A stretch of 23,283 nt of DNA from JAVEDQ01 sp035468175. Its GTDB lineage: Bacteria; Actinomycetota; Actinomycetes; Frankiales; Frankiaceae. The notes under the pieces are model-generated. The model was not told where the DNA came from and ran no database searches. It was given only the letters and a program-made list of their open reading frames with translations. Made by a program: the position numbers and the translations under genes. Where the stretch lies: assembly GCA_035468175.1 (NCBI GenBank), contig DATITC010000098.1, forward strand, positions 1-23,283. Direction: 5' to 3'. How positions within the stretch are numbered: the stretch's first letter is position 1; each line of letters opens with the position of its first letter. Shown here in pieces: positions 15,125 to 21,524 of this stretch.

Positions 15125-15865
15125 GTGTCCGAGCCTTCCTCCACCCCGCCGAGCGAGCGGCGGGTCGAGACCCCGCTGGGGCGCACCCGCCGGACCCGGC
15201 GCGTGCTCCGCGAACTCGGCGATCTGCACCCGGATGCGGCCTGTGCCCTGCACTACTCCACCCCTCTGGAACTGCTGGTCGCGACCGTGTTGTCGGCACA
15301 GACGACGGACAAGAAGGTCAACGAGGTCACGCCGGCGCTGTTCGCGACGTACCGGACGGCAGCGGGCTATGCCGGGGCCGACCGCGAGACGCTGGAGGAA
15401 CTCCTCCGGCCGACCGGCTTCTACCGGGCGAAGGCACGGAGCGTGAGCGGCCTGGGTGCTGCTCTGGTCGAGCGGTTCGGCGGCGAGGTGCCGGCGCGGA
15501 TGACCGACCTGGTGACGCTTCCCGGCGTCGGACGCAAGACGGCGTCGGTGGTCCTCGGGCACGCCTTCTCCATCCCGGCTCTGCCGGTGGACACGCACGT
15601 GGGGCGACTGTCCCGGCGGCTCGGCTTCACCACCGAGGACGATCCGGTCGCGGTCGAGACCGACCTCGCCGCGATGCTGCCGCGCAAGGAGTGGACGCTC
15701 GCCTCGGACCGGTTGATCTTCCACGGCCGCCGGGTCTGCCACGCGAAGCGCCCGGCGTGCGGCGCCTGCGGCGTGTCGGCGCTCTGCCCGAGCTTTGGGA
15801 TCGGCCCGACCGAGGTGGCCGTCGCCGCGAAGCTGGTCCGTGCGGATGCGGAGGCGGCGTCCTGA
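15125..15865 (+). CDS. nth: endonuclease III (DNA glycosylase/AP lyase)
   Basis: This 246-residue base-excision-repair enzyme removes oxidised pyrimidines and cuts at abasic sites. The helix-hairpin-helix LPGVGRKTASVVLGHAF carries catalytic K138, and VDTHVGRLSRRLGF carries D156. The [4Fe-4S] cluster cysteines C205, C212, C215 and C221 have the exact C-x6-C-x2-C-x5-C spacing. The N-terminal 28 residues are a basic extension. The GTG at 15125 follows a -10 hexamer by 8 nt. The TGA overlaps a CTG that probably starts the next gene. In mycobacteria a thioredoxin-like gene (Rv3673c) follows nth; it is missing here. Confidence 0.95.
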   Translation: MSEPSSTPPSERRVETPLGRTRRTRRVLRELGDLHPDAACALHYSTPLELLVATVLSAQTTDKKVNEVTPALFATYRTAAGYAGADRETLEELLRPTGFYRAKARSVSGLGAALVERFGGEVPARMTDLVTLPGVGRKTASVVLGHAFSIPALPVDTHVGRLSRRLGFTTEDDPVAVETDLAAMLPRKEWTLASDRLIFHGRRVCHAKRPACGACGVSALCPSFGIGPTEVAVAAKLVRADAEAAS

Positions 15866-16581
15866 ATCCGCCCCTGGATCCACCGCCCGAGCCGCCGCAG
15901 GATCCTCCCGAATGGCTGGTACGGCTCGCCGACGAGGTGCGCCGCGTCCCGGCCGAAGCGATCAGCCGGTTCGTGCCGCCCGACGAGGGCGGTCGACAGT
16001 CGGCGGTGCTGATGCTGTTCGCCGAGGGCCTTGCCGGGCCGGAGGTCCTGCTCATCGAACGCGCCCACACGCTGCGGGACCATGCCGGCCAGCCCGCCTT
16101 CCCCGGGGGCTCGATCGATCCGACGGACGACGACGCGGTGGACGCCGCCCTCCGCGAGGCCGAGGAGGAGGTCGGGCTGCACCGCGCGTCGGTGCAGGTC
16201 CTGGCGACACTGCCTCCGCTGTGGATCCCGGTGACCGGGTTCGTCGTCACGGCGGTCCTCGCCTGGTGGCACTCTCCGACGGCGGTCGGCCCGGTGGACC
16301 GGGGCGAGGTCGCCGCCGTGGTGCACGTGCCGATCGCGGAACTCGCCGATCCGGCGAACCGCATGCAGGTCCGGCACCCCTCGGGCTGGGTCGGTCCCGC
16401 CTTCACCGTGCACGGCCTGCTCGTCTGGGGTTTCACCGCCGGGATCGTTGACACCCTGCTCCGTCTCGGCCGCTGGGAACGACCCTGGGAGGCGAGCGAG
16501 GTCCGCGACCTGCCGTTCCGCGCGGCATCCCCGGCTCCGTCCCCCGACGGGTTGACACCGCCTGCCAGCCAGCAGCACTAG
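15862..16581 (+). CDS. NUDIX hydrolase, NudL/CoA pyrophosphatase-like, probable CTG start
   Basis: This protein of about 239 residues contains LLIERAHTLRDHAGQPAFPG, the UPF0035/NudL signature of CoA pyrophosphatases, followed by the Nudix helix ALREAEEEVGL (98-106 region). It probably splits CoA into phosphopantetheine and 3',5'-ADP. The N-terminal EWLVRLADEVRRVP matches the remembered start region of Rv3672c, so translation must begin before 15910. No ATG, GTG or TTG lies between the nth stop and there. CTG at 15862 has GGAGG 7 nt upstream and overlaps the nth TGA (CTGA), so I take it as the start. A GTG at 15937 would remove conserved residues. Confidence 0.82.
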   Translation: MNPPLDPPPEPPQDPPEWLVRLADEVRRVPAEAISRFVPPDEGGRQSAVLMLFAEGLAGPEVLLIERAHTLRDHAGQPAFPGGSIDPTDDDAVDAALREAEEEVGLHRASVQVLATLPPLWIPVTGFVVTAVLAWWHSPTAVGPVDRGEVAAVVHVPIAELADPANRMQVRHPSGWVGPAFTVHGLLVWGFTAGIVDTLLRLGRWERPWEASEVRDLPFRAASPAPSPDGLTPPASQQH

Positions 16582-16584
16582 CCT
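16579..16584 (+). promoter_or_regulatory. -10 element TAGCCT for leaderless marP
   Basis: TAGCCT is followed by GATTCT and then the marP GTG at 16591. Its first three bases are the TAG stop codon of the NUDIX gene. A perfect TTGACA is at 16552-16557, but the 21-nt spacing is longer than usual. Confidence 0.55.
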
Positions 16585-16590
16585 GATTCT

Positions 16591-17769
16591 GTGTTCGACC
16601 TCCTCGACGGTGTCCTGCTGATCGCAGTGGTGCTGTTCGGGGTCTCCGGGTACCGGCAGGGCTTCGTCATCGGCGCCCTGTCCTTCATCGGCTTTCTCGG
16701 CGGCGCAGTCCTCGGGGCCAAGCTGGCACCGACGATCGCGGGCCTGTTCGGGCAGGGCGACAAGTCGCCCCTGCTCGGCATCGTCGTCGTCTTCCTCGGG
16801 GCCTGCCTCGGACAGCTGGCGGCGGCCGGCATCGCCGCTTCGATCCGGCAGCGCATCCGCTGGCACTCCGCGCAGACCGCTGACGCGGTCGCCGGGGCCG
16901 TCGTCTCCGGCATCTCGGTGCTGCTGGTCGCGTGGCTCGTGGCCAGCGCGGTCAACCGCTCGCCGTTCGAGACACTGCGCCGGCAGGTCCGCAACAGCGC
17001 GATCATCGTCAGCGTCGACTCGCTGGTCCCGGGCCTCGTGCGCGACTGGTTCGACAACTTCCTGCGCCTGGTCGAGGAGCAGGGCTTTCCCCAGGTGTTC
17101 GCCGGGTTGGCCGGCGAGAACATCGTCCCGGTCCAGCCGCCCGATCCGGCGCTGGCGAACAGCGCCGCGGTCCGCACTGCTCAGCCGAGCGTGCTCAAGA
17201 TCCGCGGTAACGCGTCCTGTGGCAAGCAGGTCGAGGGCAGCGGCTTCGTCTTCGCCCCGCAACACATCATGACCAACGCCCACGTGGTCGCCGGGGTGAG
17301 CAGCCCGCGGGTGGAGCTCGGCAACAGCAGCCTCGCGGCCCGCGTCGTCGTCTTCGACCCGGACCGGGATGTCGCCGTCCTCTACGTCCCGGACCTGCAG
17401 CGTCCTGCGCTGCGCTTCGCGCAGCAGGGCGCCCCGGACGGCGCCGGGGCCATCGTGATGGGTTATCCCGAAGATGGGCCGTTCTCGGCCCGCTCGGCCC
17501 GGGTCCGCAACAGGCTCTCAGCCCGCGGCAGCGACATCTACTCGCAGAAGGACGTCACCCGCGACATCTACGGCGTACGGAGCATCGTTCGTCCCGGGAA
17601 CTCCGGCGGGCCGCTGCTGACCACCGACGGCAGCGTCTACGGCGTGGTGTTCGCGGCCGCTTCCGACGATCCGGAGACCGGGTACGCCCTCACCGCCGCC
17701 GAGGTCACGAAGGACGCGCAGGCTGGTCGGGCGGCCACGCAGCGGGTCAGCACGCAGGATTGCGACTGA
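16591..17769 (+). CDS. marP: membrane-anchored periplasmic serine protease, MarP type
   Basis: This 392-residue protein has a CvpA-like N-terminus with four membrane helices (about 1-20, 25-50, 60-84, 98-121), then a linker and a trypsin-like protease domain. The catalytic triad is H231 (TNAHVVAG), D260 (DPDRDVAVL) and S338 (PGNSGGPL). C210 and C391 correspond to the disulfide that locks MarP under oxidising conditions; the cysteine before the last residue is conserved in place. M. tuberculosis MarP protects against acid and oxidative stress, in part through processing of RipA. The gene has its own promoter with no Shine-Dalgarno and follows the NUDIX gene by 9 bp. Confidence 0.93.
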   Translation: MFDLLDGVLLIAVVLFGVSGYRQGFVIGALSFIGFLGGAVLGAKLAPTIAGLFGQGDKSPLLGIVVVFLGACLGQLAAAGIAASIRQRIRWHSAQTADAVAGAVVSGISVLLVAWLVASAVNRSPFETLRRQVRNSAIIVSVDSLVPGLVRDWFDNFLRLVEEQGFPQVFAGLAGENIVPVQPPDPALANSAAVRTAQPSVLKIRGNASCGKQVEGSGFVFAPQHIMTNAHVVAGVSSPRVELGNSSLAARVVVFDPDRDVAVLYVPDLQRPALRFAQQGAPDGAGAIVMGYPEDGPFSARSARVRNRLSARGSDIYSQKDVTRDIYGVRSIVRPGNSGGPLLTTDGSVYGVVFAAASDDPETGYALTAAEVTKDAQAGRAATQRVSTQDCD

Positions 17770-17805
17770 GGGTTACCGCCGGGGCTGAGGGTTACCCGCC
17801 GGTAA
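17766..17805. repeat. 19-bp-period direct repeat with a TTACC-N4-GGTAA palindrome
   Basis: CTGAGGGTTACCGCCGG (17766-17782) recurs as CTGAGGGTTACCCGCCGG (17785-17802). The first copy covers the marP stop codon. The second copy runs into the palindrome TTACC-CGCC-GGTAA at 17792-17805. Confidence 0.7.
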
Positions 17806-17823
17806 GAAAGGCTCGTAAGCCGG

Positions 17824-17857
17824 TTGCAATTGCAAGCGAGTGGGTACGTTTGCAAGC
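17824..17857 (+). promoter_or_regulatory. promoter with TTGCAA operator-like repeats before the SRPBCC-like gene
   Basis: TTGCAATTGCAA at 17824-17835 is a perfect 12-bp palindrome. TTGCAAGC occurs at 17830-17837 and again at 17850-17857, 20 bp apart. The -10 candidate TACGTT at 17845-17850 lies between, so the repeats cover the -35 region and the start site. This is the layout of a repressor-controlled promoter; the repressor is unknown. Confidence 0.55.
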
Positions 17858-17879
17858 ACACTCTCGGCGAGGGAGCCCC

Positions 17880-18350
17880 ATGACAACCGTCACCGCCACC
17901 CGCACCGTTCCGATCGATCCGGCATCGACCGCGTTGCTCTTGGCCGGGCCATCTGCAATCGAATTCTGGCCCGGGGTCACGAGGGTCGACGGCGTGCTCA
18001 GCCCCCTCTCGGCGTTCGCTGAGCTGGCCGGGGATTCGCAGCGCCGCCTTGTCGTGTGCGCACAGCCGCCCCGCCGCACCGCGACCGCGTACATCACCGC
18101 CTTCTCCGTCGACGCCGACGGGCTGCCATCCGCGTCCGGGATCCTGCGGGTGACCGGGCTGGACTGGATCGGCGGGACGGTCGTCCCGGAACAGCCCGAT
18201 CACGCTGCCAACGTCGCCGCTTCGATCCAGTTCGAGCTCAAGTCCGACGTCGATTTCGACGCCGTCGTGGAGCGGGAGATCGCTGAGGCCGCACAACGAT
18301 TCCTCGACAACGTCGCCGCCTTCGCCGGCGGCCGTTCCGTGCGGGCCTGA
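17880..18350 (+). CDS. SRPBCC-like (START/polyketide-cyclase fold) protein, function unknown
   Basis: This 156-residue protein starts with a short strand and helix, TATRTVPIDPASTALLLAGP, then FWPGVTRVDGVL. Beta-rich middle segments follow, and the C-terminal amphipathic helix is VEREIAEAAQRFLDNVAAFA. This order (beta, helices, beta sheet, long last helix) fits small SRPBCC proteins, which bind hydrophobic ligands, but I cannot assign a ligand and the family call is uncertain. The ATG at 17880 has GAGGGAG 4 nt upstream. It has its own repeat-rich promoter and so looks conditionally expressed. It is convergent with the DUF309 gene. Confidence 0.6.
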   Translation: MTTVTATRTVPIDPASTALLLAGPSAIEFWPGVTRVDGVLSPLSAFAELAGDSQRRLVVCAQPPRRTATAYITAFSVDADGLPSASGILRVTGLDWIGGTVVPEQPDHAANVAASIQFELKSDVDFDAVVEREIAEAAQRFLDNVAAFAGGRSVRA

Positions 18351-18366
18351 GCCTGCTCCCAGGCTC
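18349..18366. terminator. hairpin between convergent SRPBCC-like and DUF309 genes
   Basis: GAGCCTG (18349-18355) pairs perfectly with CAGGCTC (18360-18366) around a CTCC loop. It begins within the stop codon of the SRPBCC-like gene and lies in the 22-bp gap between convergent genes, so it can serve both. Confidence 0.6.
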
Positions 18367-18372
18367 GCCGGC

Positions 18373-18882
18373 TCAGCGTCGGAGTCGTAAGCGCGGCACC
18401 GACGGCACCTGACCTGCCGCGATCGCTTCGGCCAGTTCTTCGCCGGCCCGGGCGAGGTCGTCGATCCTTAGCCCGTACTGTGCTCCCGCGCGGAACGGCC
18501 CGAGCCCGGTTGCCCCCCGCCGGGACAGTTCCTGGGCCCCGCGGAGGTTGCCGCGCTGGAGGTGCGTCACGCCGACCGCGAGCTGCGCGAGTGAACGCCA
18601 CAGCTCCCGCTCCGTGTCCGGAGCGGACTTCCACACCGCCTCGAGCACCTCGTGCGCGCCGAAAGCCCGGCCCTCGTCGAGCAGTCGCTGGGCGTAGTCG
18701 ATCGCCTCGTCCGGCGGCAGGTCGTCGAGTTCGTCCGGCACCGGCTCGACACCGACGCTGCCCGGTGGCAGCGGTTGACCGAGGCTGTCCCGCGGGCGGT
18801 CGTTGCGAGGTCGACCGGCTGTATCCCGGCTCCGGGAACCCTGCGGGCGCCGAGCGGGGCCGGTTCCCTCACTCACCGCCAC
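18373..18882 (-). CDS. DUF309 domain protein
   Basis: This 169-residue protein has residues 1-45 as a basic, Pro/Arg-rich, probably disordered leader. The DUF309 domain (about 58-160) has DEGRAFGAHEVLEAVWK and ERELWRSLAQLAVGVTHLQRGN, the family hallmarks. It is all-helical and its biochemical function is unknown. The GTG at 18882 overlaps the end of the epoxide-hydrolase gene by 14 bp. A second GTG at 18876 overlaps by 8 bp and would remove two residues. It is the last gene of a reverse-strand operon with the hydrolase and holin-X genes. Confidence 0.8.
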   Translation of the reverse strand: MAVSEGTGPARRPQGSRSRDTAGRPRNDRPRDSLGQPLPPGSVGVEPVPDELDDLPPDEAIDYAQRLLDEGRAFGAHEVLEAVWKSAPDTERELWRSLAQLAVGVTHLQRGNLRGAQELSRRGATGLGPFRAGAQYGLRIDDLARAGEELAEAIAAGQVPSVPRLRLRR

Positions 18883-19819
18883 CCGCCCAGCTGATCAGCA
18901 GCTCGTTCACCGCGTTGGGGGCCTCCTGGTGCGGGAAGTGCCCGACCGACTCCAGCAGGCGCCACTCGTAGGGAGCCGCGACGTGCCGGCGCGAGCGCCG
19001 TGCCGCCGCCGGGAGGATGCAGGGGTCCAGCGCACCGTGGATCTGCAGCGTCGGCACTGTCACCGGAGACATCAGCGCCTTCACCATCCGATGCCCGTCC
19101 GGCCGGAATTGCGAGCGGATCGCCCACCGGTAGTACTCCATCGAGCAGTGCGCGACCCCGGGGATCTGCATCGCCTCGCGGTTTCGCCGCTCGGTCTCCC
19201 GATCGGGGAAGCCGGGCCCGCCCCAGCGGCGCAGGATGCGTCCGACGAGTTCGGCGTCCGAGGCGACCAGCTGCCGCTCCGGCCGCCACGGCAGCTGAAA
19301 TCCGAGCATGTACGAGCTGGCGCGGGCCTGACCGCGGGCCCCCGCCGGGCCGCCAGGGCGGAGCGCAGCTCGCATGGCGAGGGGGTGCGGGATCGATAGC
19401 ACAGCGAGCCGGCTGACCACATCGGGCCGGACGGTCGCGGTCACCCAGGCCAGGAACCCACCCCAGTCGTGCCCGACGAGAACGGCGTCCTGCTCGCCGA
19501 GGGCTCGGATCAGCCCGGCGATGTCCTCGGCGAGCGTGAACACGTCGTAACCCCGCGGCGGCTTGTCGCTCGCCCCGTAGCCACGGAGGTCGCAGGCGAC
19601 CGCGCGGAAGCCGGCGTCGCTGAGGGCCTCGAGCTGAAACCGCCAGCTCCACCAGAACTCCGGGAAGCCGTGGACGAACAGCACCAGCGGAGGTGGACCG
19701 CCGCCGGGCCGGCTCTGCTTCGGGGCGCATTCCGCCACGTGCAGCCGGGTCCCGTTCGCCGAGACGTCGCGGTGGGTCCAGGGTCCGTCGATCAGGACCG
19801 CCGAAGGTTCGACGGTCAC
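18869..19819 (-). CDS. ephE: alpha/beta hydrolase, epoxide hydrolase (EphE-like)
   Basis: This 316-residue enzyme has the oxyanion-hole motif HGFPEFWWSW (50-59), nucleophile D118 in GHDWGG, acid D265 (GALDPC) and H294 in SVGHFPHQE. Asp as nucleophile and the cap region 145-250 with the YYRWAIRSQF segment (from Y229) place it with epoxide hydrolases rather than esterases; haloalkane dehalogenase is less likely. Rv3670 (EphE) occupies this place in mycobacteria. Its natural epoxide is unknown. The GTG at 19819 has no clear Shine-Dalgarno. It follows the holin-X gene by 46 bp and overlaps DUF309. Confidence 0.88.
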   Translation of the reverse strand: MTVEPSAVLIDGPWTHRDVSANGTRLHVAECAPKQSRPGGGPPPLVLFVHGFPEFWWSWRFQLEALSDAGFRAVACDLRGYGASDKPPRGYDVFTLAEDIAGLIRALGEQDAVLVGHDWGGFLAWVTATVRPDVVSRLAVLSIPHPLAMRAALRPGGPAGARGQARASSYMLGFQLPWRPERQLVASDAELVGRILRRWGGPGFPDRETERRNREAMQIPGVAHCSMEYYRWAIRSQFRPDGHRMVKALMSPVTVPTLQIHGALDPCILPAAARRSRRHVAAPYEWRLLESVGHFPHQEAPNAVNELLISWAGGGE

Positions 19820-19865
19820 CGGAGGGGGTGCGGTCGCACGGACGCCCGGTCTCCCGGGCGGGGCA

Positions 19866-20315
19866 TCACGACCTTGGCGTCACGGTGGGGTGCTTGATCC
19901 ACGCAACGTCGTCCTTCACGGTCTTCATCGTGCGCTCCGGCGCCTTGACGCGCTTCAGCCGACTCGCCCCGAACAGACCCAGCAGCAACGCCAGGAGCAG
20001 CAGCGCACCGGCGACGGCGAGGAAGGCCCATCCGCGGGTCAGGCCGATGGAGTCCAGCGACTCGGCGGCCCCGATCGTGAGCGCGATGGAGCCGAACAGG
20101 GCGAGGCCACCGGCCAAGCCGAGGAACGCCGCACCCAGGCCGGCCGAGATGGCCGCCTGCCGGGCTTCGGCCTTCACGAGCTCGATCTCCTGCCGCATCA
20201 ACAGCGAGAGATCCCGCGTCGCGGTCGAGACCAGCTCACCCAACGAAGCCTCAACCGTCTGCGAGGCCTCAACCGTCCGCCGATCGGGAGTGTGACCCTC
20301 CGAGTCCGTCGTCAC
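19866..20315 (-). CDS. holin-X (phage holin superfamily) type membrane protein, Rv3669-like
   Basis: This 149-residue protein has an amphipathic N-terminal helix with STATRDLSLLMRQEIELVKAE (30-50), then two transmembrane segments (about 55-83 and 95-117) and a basic C-terminal tail. This is the actinobacterial holin-X layout. The name is historical; these chromosomal proteins are not from prophage and their role is unclear. The GTG at 20315 has AGGAGG 7 nt upstream, a strong site. Residues 14-25 contain a duplicated TVEAS segment, caused by an 18-bp direct repeat near 20248-20277. It is the first gene of the operon with ephE and DUF309. Confidence 0.83.
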   Translation of the reverse strand: MTTDSEGHTPDRRTVEASQTVEASLGELVSTATRDLSLLMRQEIELVKAEARQAAISAGLGAAFLGLAGGLALFGSIALTIGAAESLDSIGLTRGWAFLAVAGALLLLALLLGLFGASRLKRVKAPERTMKTVKDDVAWIKHPTVTPRS

Positions 20316-20465
20316 CGCGGTTCCTCCTGCTCCTTGACCGGTCTCCAGGCTTCGAGTGCCCCGGTGCCCGCATCCTCACACCCGGACCACCCGCTTCCCG
20401 GCCCGGTGCGACGGGGAGCACACGCATCATGCCGCGCCCGGGCAGCCTTACGGGTCACGCCTCGG

Positions 20466-20471
20466 TAGCGT
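20466..20471 (+). promoter_or_regulatory. -10 element TAGCGT for leaderless Fic-fold gene
   Basis: TAGCGT fits TAnnnT and lies 7 nt before the GTG at 20479. No Shine-Dalgarno precedes the GTG. Confidence 0.5.
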
Positions 20472-20478
20472 TCCGAGC

Positions 20479-21291
20479 GTGTCCGTGCCATCGGTGCCCA
20501 CCGCTCCGGCGGCCGCGGGCGACCCGCTGGGCCGGGTGGCCGCCCTGCCCGGCGTGCGGGAAGCAGCCGACGAGGCCCGCCGCGCGGTCGACCGGCTGCT
20601 TGCGCACCGGTTGATGCGCCGACGCAGCGCGGACATCTCGGTGGAGGCCGGGCTGCGCTCGGCTCGGGCCTCGGCGGCGCTCGAAGGGGTGGACGTCCCG
20701 CTCGAAGTCCTGCGCTCCTCCGGCAGCGAGGACCCTGTCGTGCAGGGCGCGCTGAGGATCAGCAGCGAACTCGGCGGGCTCTCCGACACGTTCAGCCGCG
20801 TCCCGCTGCAGGCGCTCGCCCGGATGCACCTGCTCGCCGCCGCGGACTACGCGCCCGCCGAGTCGGTCGGCCGGCCGCGGATCGCCGGCCAGCCGGCGGA
20901 GGACGGTCCGGCCCCGGACACGCTGGAGGCCAACGCGCGGCTCGAGGGGCTGATGCGGATACTCGCCGAGCCGACCTCGGCACCCGCGGTGGTCGTCGCG
21001 GCCGTCCTGCACGCCGAACTGCTCGCGGTCCGGCCGTTCGTCTCGGCGAACGGACTCGTCGCCCGGGGCGCGGCGCGGGTCATCCTGCTCGGCCGCGGGC
21101 TCGACCCGAAGGCGCTCACCGCACCGGACGTCGGACATCTCGAGCGGGTCGACGAGTACCGGGAAACCGCCGCCGCCTACGTGACGGGCGGACCGAGCGG
21201 AGTGGCCGCCTTCGTCCGGCACTGCTGCACCGCGCTGGAACTCGGGGCCCGGGAGTCCCTCGCGGTATGCGAGGCGCTGCAGCGTGGCTGA
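20479..21291 (+). CDS. Fic-fold protein with degenerate catalytic motif
   Basis: This 270-residue protein has a Fic-like core with RPFVSANGLVAR at 185-196, where active Fic enzymes have HPFx(D/E)GNGRxxR. The catalytic His is R185, the metal acid is S189, and the first Arg is L193; N191, G192 and R196 are kept. Upstream, S65 to G70 (SAALEG) matches the inhibitory helix motif (S/T)xxxE(G/N). AMPylation is therefore unlikely. A binding, regulatory or altered chemical role is possible. The GTG at 20479 is chosen because of the -10 hexamer 7 nt before it. It lies upstream of the 6C RNA and the Ssd/Tad genes, but no function there is shown. Confidence 0.68.
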   Translation: MSVPSVPTAPAAAGDPLGRVAALPGVREAADEARRAVDRLLAHRLMRRRSADISVEAGLRSARASAALEGVDVPLEVLRSSGSEDPVVQGALRISSELGGLSDTFSRVPLQALARMHLLAAADYAPAESVGRPRIAGQPAEDGPAPDTLEANARLEGLMRILAEPTSAPAVVVAAVLHAELLAVRPFVSANGLVARGAARVILLGRGLDPKALTAPDVGHLERVDEYRETAAAYVTGGPSGVAAFVRHCCTALELGARESLAVCEALQRG

Positions 21292-21341
21292 GAGCGCGAC
21301 AGCCCGTACTCCTGTGGTCGTTTTCGCCTGACTCGCCCGGG

Positions 21342-21347
21342 TAACGT
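21342..21347 (+). promoter_or_regulatory. -10 element TAACGT for the 6C RNA
   Basis: TAACGT fits TAnnnT and would start transcription near 21353-21354, just before the first conserved repeat of the RNA. Confidence 0.5.
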
Positions 21348-21352
21348 CCTGG

Positions 21353-21442
21353 GCTGAGACAAGGCTCACCCCCCAGAACGGGTCGGCTCACCCCCCGGAG
21401 TCCGACCCTCGACGACCCCCGTTCCCCGGACGGGGGTCGTCG
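21353..21442 (+). ncRNA. 6C-type small RNA (B11 homologue)
   Basis: GGCTCACCCCCC occurs twice (21363-21374 and 21385-21396), giving two runs of six C. The second lies in a hairpin: GGGTCGG (21380-21386) pairs with CCGACCC (21402-21408), with an inner CTC/GAG step and the C6 run in the loop. A terminator follows at once. The 6C RNA of actinobacteria is defined by C6-containing loops; the M. tuberculosis copy (B11) lies beside ssd (Rv3660c) on the same strand, is about 93 nt long and acts on target mRNAs through its C-rich loops. Position, size, motif and terminator all agree. The exact 5' end is a guess from the -10 box. Confidence 0.85.
21410..21442 (+). terminator. terminator of the 6C RNA
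   Basis: CGACGACCCCCGT (21410-21422) pairs perfectly with ACGGGGGTCGTCG (21430-21442) around a 7-nt loop. This 13-bp stem is the strongest hairpin I found in the window. No U-tract follows. Confidence 0.8.
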
Positions 21443-21473
21443 GCTGTCCGGGGCCCTTCGGTAGCACGGTGGG

Positions 21474-21501
21474 CCTGTGGATCGCGGCGACGATCCACAG
21501 G
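21474..21501. repeat. perfect 11-bp inverted repeat at the 5' end of ssd
   Basis: CCTGTGGATCG (21474-21484) and CGATCCACAGG (21491-21501) form a perfect stem with a 6-nt loop. A GTG at 21477 lies inside the left arm and the ATG at 21525 is 23 nt after the right arm. It could be an mRNA hairpin controlling translation or a dimeric operator. Confidence 0.75.
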
Positions 21502-21524
21502 GCGACTGCGGCACGGTGCCCCGC

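Noticed and set aside
16552..16557. TTGACA as the marP -35 box
   Set aside because: The hexamer is perfect, but its 21-nt spacing from TAGCCT is outside the normal 16-19 range, so I did not list it as a promoter part.
15421..17283. A 620-codon reverse-strand frame opposite nth, NUDIX and marP
   Set aside because: The three forward genes show complete catalytic motifs over the whole span, and the reverse frame has none.
19866..20315. Prophage or lysis cassette suggested by the holin-type protein
   Set aside because: No endolysin, integrase, capsid or attachment site is nearby. Proteins of this type are common chromosomal genes, and Rv3669 holds the same place.
21353..21375. Thiamine riboswitch suggested by CTGAGA
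   Set aside because: Only the short CTGAGA string matches. The remaining conserved thiamine-box parts are missing, and the region is better explained as a 6C RNA.
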